From Kappaphycus alvarezii (lineage: Eukaryota; Rhodophyta; Florideophyceae; Gigartinales; Solieriaceae), in the NCBI GenBank assembly GCA_002205965.3, contig NADL03000613.1:186001-250000 (forward strand): a stretch of 64,000 bases of DNA, read 5' to 3'. The translations under genes and the position numbers were made by a program. Positions 57,001 through 64,000 of the stretch are shown piece by piece (position 1 is the first letter of the stretch; each line of letters opens with the position of its first letter). A model generated the notes under the pieces. That model saw only the letters and a program-made list of their open reading frames with translations, was not told the origin of the DNA and made no database searches.

Positions 57001-58120
57001 AGCTATGGATGACTTATCCATGCGACATTTCAATTGATTTTATCTTGAAAAAGTACCAAAGGTAGGTAATTACAATTAATTTTGAGGTATGAGTATTTTT
57101 GTAGTTGAAAAAGATGGGTTCAAAGGTGATTTTCATATGCAAAAGCATCTTTCTCAATTTTTAGTACTATATAGCCCCAATTCCACTATGTATAGTCAAT
57201 ATTTCCTGAAAGTTTAGTGGAAATCGTTTTATCAGCCCCTCAAAAAAAATTAAAGCCAGTACAATTACATTATAAAGAAAAGAGTTTTTTTTGAAAGACA
57301 CTTTTCGTACTTTATTTAAATATAACTATATGATTTTGCTGACGTAAGTGGGACATAAAAACTAAACTTTTGCTTGTAGCTAGTTAATTATGAAAGTAGA
57401 ATTCCAATTATGAACACATTAAATGTATGCTCATTTAAAATTTCGAAAATATTATTATTCATTCAATCATGCTTAAGGCTATTATGAGTAAGATGTACGT
57501 GTAGTAACCTCGATATCAAAAAAACAGAAAAGCATTCATGGCAATTTAGCACTAATTGACTAAATGGGATAATCAAATGAATAAATAAAATTTTTTCAGT
57601 CCCTAGTCCTGTTTTTCCGAGTTCCAATTGTCGGGATATAAGAGCCCGTTTGCTTTGACTTGATCTGTTGGATAGAAATTTCGAAACAGATTAGTGGTTC
57701 AGGCCGCTACTATGTCGAACCGCGGTATTTATTTTACTTTAGCTGGACTAGCAAATACAAACTTCATTGACTAAAAGTAGCAGGGCAAGGTCTGTAGGAG
57801 ACTGAAGGCCCGTGAAACAATGTAGATTCTTACTTTTTGCTACCTATCCATGTATGGCAACAAGGGATAATACCATATACAGTAAACTTCGCCCCATAGT
57901 ATTTAACCTAATAAAGGAAGCCCTACTTACAAGGGGAACCTAAAAGGGAAACTTCATAGTTGAAATTTTTGACTGTGTATAAAGTGGGTGGCTTTGTTAC
58001 CCACACACGTTATTTGACAACTAACTTACTGTATTGTACCTGAGTTGAGTCGAATCGACTGGTCATCTCGGATATGACTAACACAAACCGGATCAAGAGT
58101 ATTTTACTATAAAATTGGGC
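51078..58120. other. very AT-rich desert with no recognised gene
   Basis: Seven kilobases with no assignable feature. Frames of 121-123 codons at 52,580-52,945 (-) and 56,662-57,033 (-) are the longest. Long runs of A or T and dense stop codons prevail, and no pol, Gag or LTR motif was seen. Confidence 0.5.
56662..57033 (-). CDS. unrecognised 123-codon open frame
   Basis: Starts at an ATG, contains mixed charged and hydrophobic residues (for example MSRLLIERTPAILEADEVL and FLCFDKSKSNNLLVLRF), and ends HPFS. In such an AT-rich sequence an open frame of this length is only borderline unlikely by chance. No family recognised, no neighbour on either side. It could equally be spurious. Confidence 0.2.
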   Translation of the reverse strand: MKCRMDKSSIAAKYISSLYQTLTFEIIMSRLLIERTPAILEADEVLNKFLCFDKSKSNNLLVLRFYEKTPFSRRIENKYRLAAYIEVLYDGHGLKNITIYEYIRKKGEFRRGFLYSRILHPFS

Positions 58121-59270
58121 TTAATTAGTCCCAGAAAATGCGCTCTTCTGCGCTTCTGGTCTCCTCAGTATTGGTAGTTAAGGGCGATGAGTGTGTATAA
58201 GACGAAGAAAAGATGGACCCCGGGACATAAGGGGACCATAGACTATTTCCTATCCTCATCTCACGTAGCTCACTTAGCCCGCCTCCATTCAGCCTGTCAC
58301 GTTTTGGGTTTGCGAAATCTCCCGGGAAAGCAGGCGTCCCAGTTTGCCGCCCGTCTCCGTCGTCACACATCCGCCTTCCAAGGATCTGCTCACTGTTTTG
58401 CTGTGGACACCTTGCAAAATATCCACTTTCTACACCCCAATTCTGCACTTCATCAGAGTCTTACTAGCCGCGACCTGTTGTCATCTGGTGCACTCATTTT
58501 AGGGCCTTGCAGATTTCCTCACGAAACACACCCCCTAGAAGGACCTATACCAATTCCGTCCGGTGTAGCTCGCCCTTTATGCAATGGCTCCGCCAGTAAC
58601 CCCGTATCTTGACTTCTCTATCCCTCAACGGCTACCGCCGGCGCCTCTTCCTGCACTGGTTCCCTCGTTTGTTCCAAAACTCATCCTGTTCCTCTCAAGG
58701 CCGTCCCCATCTCCCTATACATCACCCTGCTTTCCTCGATCTTCTGCCTAAGCTTTCCTCACCGACAATCTCTACTTTACAGATCGATAGACTAGGTAAA
58801 CTGCTCACCGCAAATATATGTCTACTTCTTTAGCCATTCTGCATATCCCCACTGCTCCTGGGGCCCCTACATAATTATCCAGGTTTCCGGTGGCGCTATT
58901 GAAGTGGCGGCCCGCGACAAGGTTACAACCCTGGAACGTAACCTCGCCCGACGCCTCCCGCTCCCTAAACTGACCCACATTCTGCGCCATACACGCCGAA
59001 TTTCACCTGTCGACCTCTGGCGTTTGATTCCCGGGGTGCCTCTTCCCCTGCAACTATTTCATTTATCGAGGAGTTAGTTCCGTGGATCGCGTCCAAGTGG
59101 CACTCGACACTTGGAGTTTTCCGCTGCCGAATTTTTCAGCGACTGAGTTGCACCCTCTGGTCATCTATCGCTCAAGCTATCCCGTCCTGAGCCCCGATGC
59201 GCATGGACGACGAGGTACATCCGGTTAGATCTTCGCAATATAGTTAGGAAGTGCGCATTCCCCAGTAGAT
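58121..59270. other. GC-richer patch, unassigned
   Basis: After the desert the composition jumps. A 141-codon frame (58,187-58,612 +) rich in Ser, Pro, His and Arg is followed by further frames on both strands to about 59,250 (for example a Leu/Arg-rich stretch near 58,900-58,990, THLER-like in one phase). Composition resembles elements E and F, so an old non-LTR remnant is my best guess, but I cannot identify any RT, nuclease or zinc-finger motif. Confidence 0.3.
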
Positions 59271-59285
59271 ACTGAGTGCATTAAA

Positions 59286-59313
59286 CTTCTTCTTCTTCCA
59301 CTTCTTCTTCTTC
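59286..59313 (+). repeat. CTT trinucleotide microsatellite
   Basis: Nine CTT units in two blocks interrupted by one CCA. Confidence 0.85.
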
Positions 59314-59570
59314 GATTTAACACAACCGCAGGAGTGATGCACAGACGTATTTATCAGCGCATAGGTTGCACACGGTGATCTTCTATTGCAATGGCGATTC
59401 TATCGCGAGCCCCACTGCTTATGCCTGAGGTGTAACATCCGCTTAGTTCTTAGCTGTTTAGTCAAACATGCAGTGTACACGATACATAATTCATGAAGTT
59501 AAATTTCTACATTGACCGATCCTTACTATTCAAATTGAAAAAATTGAGAAAAATATGACAAGTGTGACTC

Positions 59571-59683
59571 TATAGTCGGATCCTGCAGCGGACACCCGTT
59601 TTACTGATTCGATAAAGTGACCACTACGAAGTGGACCATCCGGTTAGTTCCTAGCCCTATGGTCGGATCCTGCAGTGGACACC
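59571..59683 (+). repeat. pair of 26-bp direct repeats upstream of element H gag
   Basis: 59,571-59,596 and 59,658-59,683 share GTCGGATCCTGCAG and GGACACC with two differences, 87 bp apart. They lie 52 bp before the first Gag codon, where the 5' LTR end and primer site should be. A candidate LTR could start at TGTAACATCC (59,431) and end at GGATCCTGCA (59,674), but the other LTR is outside the window, so it is unproven. Confidence 0.4.
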
Positions 59684-59734
59684 GTGGAGACCATTTAATG
59701 TAAACTATTCATCATTGGCCAATAGGAAAATACC

Positions 59735-60669
59735 ATGGAATCTTCGGGCATTACGGTAGAGTCTCTGGTACAAGCTGTAAGTGAACTTCGACGTCAGCTG
59801 TCAGACGCTCATAACCTGATATCCGCACAAAAGAACCAGCTCGGTAACGCTGCTCAGTGGGTAGAAGCCCTCTAGAATGATTTGTCCCTTTTCAGTATCA
59901 ATACTGGTAGCTCTAATGGTCAAAGTGAAAACAAGAACACCCCAAAGAAAATTAAACCAGGATCATTCAGCGGAAAAGGGTCCGTCGGGAGCCTGTGCTT
60001 GCAGATGCAAAAATACCTTGGAGAAGCAGATGGGAAGGCTACCATGAACATTGCACTAAGCTATCTTTCTGGAAATGCCCATGAATGGCGGATGGTCCAC
60101 TCCAAGAGTGTTGAAGGGCAGTAAATTCATACATGGAAGGAACTGAATACTGCGCTTCTCAATCGCTTTGAGACGATAAACAAGGAAAAATCGCCCGAGT
60201 CAAGCTGGCTCGCTGGAAACAAGTTAAGGAAGTTTCGTCAATCAATGAATATTTTAACAAAATATTATTGGATATTCCAGGCATAGGAGTCAAAGATCAG
60301 ATTGATCGCTATTCACGCGGCCTGAAACCATACATTTGGAAAGCCTTATGCACGAAAGTATATTCTAAGCTTTTCGATTTAATGGAAGATGCGGAAAGAA
60401 CTGAGGCTGCATATAGGCGGCCGAAGCCATTTAGTAATGCCAAATAGAGTATGAAGTCGCTGAAAGGCAATAAGACCACTGAGAATAGTTGTCTGGTACC
60501 CATGGAAATTGGAAACGTGGGAATGGAACAGGGTATAGAATCCGCAAATTTTAACGTACAGAAATCGAATCAAGCGAAACGGAAGAGATTTATACTCGAA
60601 AGCCTCTGCTTAATTTGCAGAAAGAAAGGGCAAATAGAAAAGAACTGCACAAAAACTCGAAGGAACTGA
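59735..60669 (+). pseudogene. Gag of element H
   Basis: ATG at 59,735 opens a coiled-coil-like region (SLVQAVSELRRQLSDAHNL), TAG at 59,873, then the capsid region: GSFSGKGSVGSLCLQMQKYL, ALSYLSGNAHEWRM, and after a TAA at 60,122 TWKELNTALLNRFETI. A frameshift at about 60,184 leads to VKLARWKQVKEVSSINEYFN and DRYSRGLKPYIWKAL, matching the retrotransposon Gag domain (F-x-x-x-L-x-G-L-K-x-x-I). TAG at 60,445. The knuckle CLICRKKGQIEKNC at 60,607-60,648 has Gln in place of the zinc-binding His. Confidence 0.9.
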
Positions 60670-60818
60670 TTGAAGGTCCTCAACCAGTTCTAGATCTCAG
60701 AAATCTTATTGTTTCAACAATAAGATCCTAAGAAGCATTGAGGGTGACACTAACCCCAACTTTCTAACGGAATCATAGATGACTTCTTACTGTTAAAGGA
60801 TTCATTTCCAATTAACGA

Positions 60819-61148
60819 GCAGAAATTCTAATCGACCCAGGTGGTGAGATCAATTTTCTCAGTGAACTATTCTGCGATTACCATAAGATTAAAACGAGAA
60901 GATCAGAGCAGCTTGCCGAAATGGCAAACGGTGTTGACCAAGAGTTGAGAGAAACATCCCTTCCCGTGATCTTCCAAATAAAGAACTACATAGAACCACT
61001 GTATTTCGCCGTGAGCCCCCTCGAAAGATATGATGCAATCCTGGAAAGGAATGGTGTGGCTCCCATAGAGCAGTTATCAACTCTGAAAGTAATGAAGTTT
61101 CTTTCAAGGACAATGATGAAAATTGTTCTATCACTGCCAATGAAATGA
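60819..61148 (+). pseudogene. retropepsin of element H
   Basis: An open frame (about 110 codons) reads AEILIDPGGEINFLSELFC, the strand that in gypsy proteases is L-x-D-[ST]-G-A. The catalytic Asp codon at 60,834 survives but the triad is D-P-G-G. The second half LYFAVSPLERYDAILERNGV corresponds to F-x-V-x-P-L-x-x-Y-D-x-I-L-G-x-x-W-L. It ends at a TGA that overlaps the start of the RT frame (ATGAAATGAAAAAG). Confidence 0.85.
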
Positions 61149-62110
61149 AAAAGAACCCCTTCGTTTCTGCAACGTTATTAGCTACTGATTTGGAGAAAAA
61201 ATGTAACACTTTTGCTGTCTTGGTCAGACCATTAGCCCCAAAGACAAATGTTCCATATTCTTATCCAAAAGATACTCAAGGTGTACTGAAAAAGTGTGAA
61301 GTTGTTTTCCTTGAGAAACTTCCGAAGGTCCTTCCTCCGAAGCGAAGGTATGATTTCAAGATCGAATTGAAAAGAGATGGTGAGCCTCGTAACAATGGTC
61401 TCTATAGACTTTCAGGAAACGAAATGATGAAGCTTCGTAAAAAACTAGATGATCTGCTGGAGAATGATTTCATAAGACCAAGCAAATGCCCCCTGGGGAG
61501 CGCAAATACTATTTGTGACAAAAAGCATAGCGGTTTACGGATATCTGTGGATTACAGTGCACTTGATCGGCCTATTGCAAAAACCCGGCTATTGTCTGCC
61601 GCGCATCGATGATATCTTTGATCAAATCAAAGGAGCGTGTAACTTCTCTAAAATAGATCTGAGGACGGATTATCATCAGATCAGACTGGAGGAATCGTCA
61701 ATACTGCCCACAGCGTTTCGAAAAAGATACGGACATTTTGTATTTCTCGTACTACATTTTTTTTTCAACGCACCAGCAACCTTTATGAATCTCATTAACG
61801 ACATGTTCAAAGATGTACTAGATGTATTCGTCATCTTTTAGTTAGATGACATTCTTTTCTTCACTAAGACATGTAAATAACATTTAGAACACATTGATGC
61901 AGTTGTAGAGATTTTAAGGAACGAGAATCTGTTCGCGAAATTGTCACAATGTGTCTTGGTTGTTAAAGAAGTCGAGAACCTCGGACATATAATCTGTCAA
62001 GAAGGAATTTCGGTGGATCCCAACAAGACAACCTCAGTCATGGAATTGCTCTCACCAATGAAAAATCAACAGCTTCAGTCATTCTTAGAAGTGGTCAACT
62101 ATTATAGACT
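61145..62110 (+). pseudogene. reverse transcriptase of element H
   Basis: First frame (61,145-61,575): FLEKLPKVLPPKRRYDFKIE, GLYRLSGNEMMKLRKKLDDL and LRISVDYSALD. Frameshift near 61,570; then PRIDDIFDQIKGACNFSKID, LRTDYHQIRLEESSILPTAF and RYGHFVFLVLHFFFNAPATF, followed by a TAG at 61,839 exactly where the first residue of the F-x-D-D box should be (stop, L, D, D). The thumb continues with EHIDAVVEILRNENLFAKL and VENLGHIICQEGISVDPNK. Typical gypsy RT order, clearly non-functional. Confidence 0.92.
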
Positions 62111-62640
62111 CATGAGAAGCTGCTCACTGGTTGCCAAACCTCTTACTTAGCTGACGAAAAACGTTCCATTTATGTGGATGGATACTCAGGACGAATCATT
62201 CCAGACCCTCGGGAAATTTTTATGCAGTGGCCCAGTACTTAGAACATTTGACTCTGAACTTCCATTATGTGTCACTACAGACACCTCTCAGTACGCAATT
62301 GGAGCTTTATTGGAACAGGGGGATGAAAAATCCAGAGGACCAGTTGCCTTCGCGTCTAGAACTTTAAAAGATGCTGAACATATTATGAAGCTCATGAAAG
62401 AGAGCTCTTGGCGATTGTAGAATGCTTGAAATGATGGAGAGCACACCTGCACGGAAAATTTTTCTTCGGACATTCTGACCACTACCTATTAAGATACCTC
62501 GAGACCCAGGGCAACCTTTCACAGAGATATGTCAGGTGGCTGGAAAGATTAGCGAACTTTGATTTCAAAATTATATCCATCTCCGGGAAATCAAACATTG
62601 TTGCCGATGCCTTGTCAAGACAACCCCAGAATTCCCCATC
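62111..62640 (+). pseudogene. RNase H of element H
   Basis: After TAG at 62,148: FQTLGKFLCSGPVLRTFDSE, PLCVTTDTSQYAIGALLEQG (first acidic residue in TTDTS) and PVAFASRTLKDAEH. A frameshift near 62,405 turns YEKELLAIVE-like sequence into a stop. The other phase continues with ECLK, TGA, WRAHLHGKFFFGHSDHYLLR, FKIISISGKSNIVADALSRQ, the standard HSDH-x-x-L and ADALSR ending. Confidence 0.9.
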
Positions 62641-63880
62641 ATCTAACCATCGAAACAGAGAACTACTTAAAGAATTTATAAAAAGGACATACCCAGAATC
62701 AAATAATATATCATACCTTCTTTCGTGAGTTCTGAGCTAGAAGAGCTGGCGAAAGATTACAAGCTAGATGAAAATCTGCAAGAGCAATACAAGGATACAA
62801 AGGCACCTTTCTTAAAACAGGGTTGCTTGTCTCGGAACCGGAAATATTTGCGTCCCAGAAGGAAATTTTAAAATCAAGTTATTGCATGGCTACCATTCTC
62901 CTCCGAGCACTGGACATTTGGGAATTTCAAAAACTATCAATGGGAAATCAACGAAGTTTTAATACAAAAGCCTTAGTACAGATGTACTCCAGTACGTTCG
63001 TTCTTGTCACTGCTAAAGAGAAAACCAATCCAATCAGAAACTCACAGGTCTTCTGCAACCTCTTGACCCACCGAAAACCAAATTGATCCACATAAGGATG
63101 GACTTTATTACACCACTTCCAAAGTCAAAAAAAGGAACAGTGGAATCCTAACTGTCGTTGACAGGGTTTCAGAGATGATCCAAATTATCCCAAAAAGCCT
63201 AAATAGATGTTCCTTCAACTTTCATGCTCTTCAAGGATCATTTCTAAAGAAATCACGGAATTCCGACGATCATCATTTGTTATAGGGATTCTATTTTTAT
63301 GAAAAGGTCTTGGAAGAGTCCGTTCAATCTTCTCGGTACCAACATGTCGCCCTCTTCAGCATATCATCCTTTGACAGATGGCCAATCCGTGGTAATGAAC
63401 AGAAAAGTCGAGGAAATGGCCCGATCTTTTGCTAGCTTCGACAATTCAGATTGGGCAAGTTATTTGTTAGACTTCGAAATTGCTTACAATTCATCTAATA
63501 ATGCAACTAAAAAATTCTCTTCCTTCTACCTGAATTATGTAACTCACCCCAGAACCGTACCTTTGGACCTACTCTCCGCAGACAACCATACCACAACACA
63601 GTTCCTCCGAAATATGCAAGAATCTCTGCAAAAAGCCCAAGAACAAACCAAGAAATCAAATGAATTAACTGCCCCATATTTTAGCAGAAGTAGAAGACCT
63701 TCTACTTATAAAGTTGGTGATAAAGTATGTTTTTGCAAAAAAAAACCTAGCTCTAGAACATGGTGCTGGATCTCGGAAACTGAACCCAAATTTTTGTGGT
63801 CCATTTCAAATATCTTAAGATATGAAGGGAGTAACATACCGCTTAAATCTTTCCTAAACAATGATCAACAGGGGAGTTAA
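62641..63880 (+). pseudogene. integrase of element H
   Basis: The zinc region survives only in part: LLHGYHSPPSTGHLGISKTI keeps the histidines, the cysteines are displaced by frameshifts. GLLQPLDPPKTKLIHIRMDF and ITPLPKSKKG give the first catalytic Asp. CYRDSIFMKRSWKS keeps the second (usual S-D-R-D-S-x-F). In SAYHPLTDGQSVVMNRKVEE the catalytic Glu after Q-S is Val (GTG). The C-terminal frame (to 63,880) ends with TYKVGDKVCFCKKKP. Element I retains Glu at the same position. Confidence 0.9.
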
Positions 63881-64000
63881 AAATGCTTACCATGCTAGTC
63901 TCCCAATGCCGTACTTTGAAGATGAGTTTTATAGCCAAAATCCACCGCCACCACCTATACAGGTTCAAGATGGACAAAAAGAATGCGAACTCGAATCCAT
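63872..64000 (+). pseudogene. start of chromodomain of element H (cut by window end)
   Basis: In a new phase the sequence reads KNAYHASLPMPYFEDEF, then NPPPPPIQVQDGQKECELES at the last bases. H-V-S-x-L-x-P-Y followed by P-P-P-P-I-x-V-x-G-x-x-E-x-E-V-E is the link from integrase to chromodomain in chromoviruses. Only the first few chromodomain residues are inside the window. Confidence 0.75.

Larger units (their letters stand above)
59735..64000 (+). mobile_element. Ty3/gypsy chromovirus, broken and cut by window end (element H)
   Basis: Gag, zinc knuckle, protease, RT, RNase H, integrase and the start of a chromodomain follow in Ty3/gypsy order over 4.3 kb. The element is less decayed than element 1: long runs of the polyprotein stay in phase. 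It still has several frameshifts, stops and changes at key residues (zinc knuckle His, protease triad, RT box, integrase Glu). Element I is a more damaged relative on the opposite strand. Confidence 0.95.

Noticed and set aside
59873-62150. Many in-frame TAA/TAG stops in H, A and C suggesting reassigned stop codons
   Set aside because: Several stops align to residues other than Gln (for example the RT box in H, Trp in the A integrase). Element B is intact under the standard code and ends in TGA next to its polypurine tract.
1-64000. CRISPR arrays, bacterial operons, riboswitches
   Set aside because: No regularly spaced repeats, no tightly packed co-directional genes and clear eukaryotic retrotransposons throughout.

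Overview
This is eukaryotic DNA made almost entirely of retrotransposons in different states of decay. There is no operon structure, Shine-Dalgarno pattern, rRNA, tRNA or CRISPR that I can see. AT-rich gene-poor stretches alternate with GC-richer islands, and nearly every island carries reverse transcriptase, integrase, protease or Gag motifs. I found no convincing host gene. The host lineage cannot be fixed from the window. The mix (chromovirus-type Ty3/gypsy, a Drosophila-copia-like element, a second copia lineage with an HKSRRV-RSV ribonuclease H, and two non-LTR elements) would suit a fungus or fungus-like parasite, an invertebrate or another TE-rich eukaryote.

Layout, left to right. 1-290: possible copia integrase scrap. 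2,578-5,170: degenerate Ty3/gypsy pol, + strand. About 7,580-9,330: gag/protease scrap of another gypsy-like element. 14,002-19,953: complete but inactivated Ty1/copia element (element A), + strand, with 375-bp LTRs, an AAATG target duplication and a polypurine tract. 28,640-30,180: 3' part of a non-LTR retrotransposon (element E), + strand, with WYADDGT reverse transcriptase and a C-terminal zinc-finger/nuclease-like region. 30,191-30,300 and 35,212-35,975: two halves of a minus-strand non-LTR reverse transcriptase (element F), split by a young copia element (element B, 30,301-35,211, minus strand). B has 369-bp LTRs with one mismatch, a CCAGT duplication and a half-tRNA-type primer site. 38,142-39,560: minus-strand chromovirus remnant (element I). 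It abuts a + strand copia integrase fragment (element D, 39,570-40,372). 45,512-51,077: a second full-length but broken copia element (element C). 59,735 to the window end: a chromovirus (element H), related to I and cut off inside its chromodomain.

The remaining stretches (about 9.3-14, 20-28.6, 36-38, 40.4-45.4 and 51-58 kb) are AT-rich with only short open frames. A GC-richer patch at 58.1-59.25 kb and a weaker one at 25.5-26.5 kb remain unassigned.

Functionally, these are self-replicating copy-and-paste elements: Gag forms particles, protease matures them, reverse transcriptase/RNase H makes cDNA and integrase inserts it. Only B looks close to functional. A, C and H keep recognisable domains but carry frameshifts, in-frame stops and lost catalytic residues. 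The order of events is partly readable: F was present before B inserted, and B is the youngest datable insertion. I saw no evidence of a novel non-transposon system.
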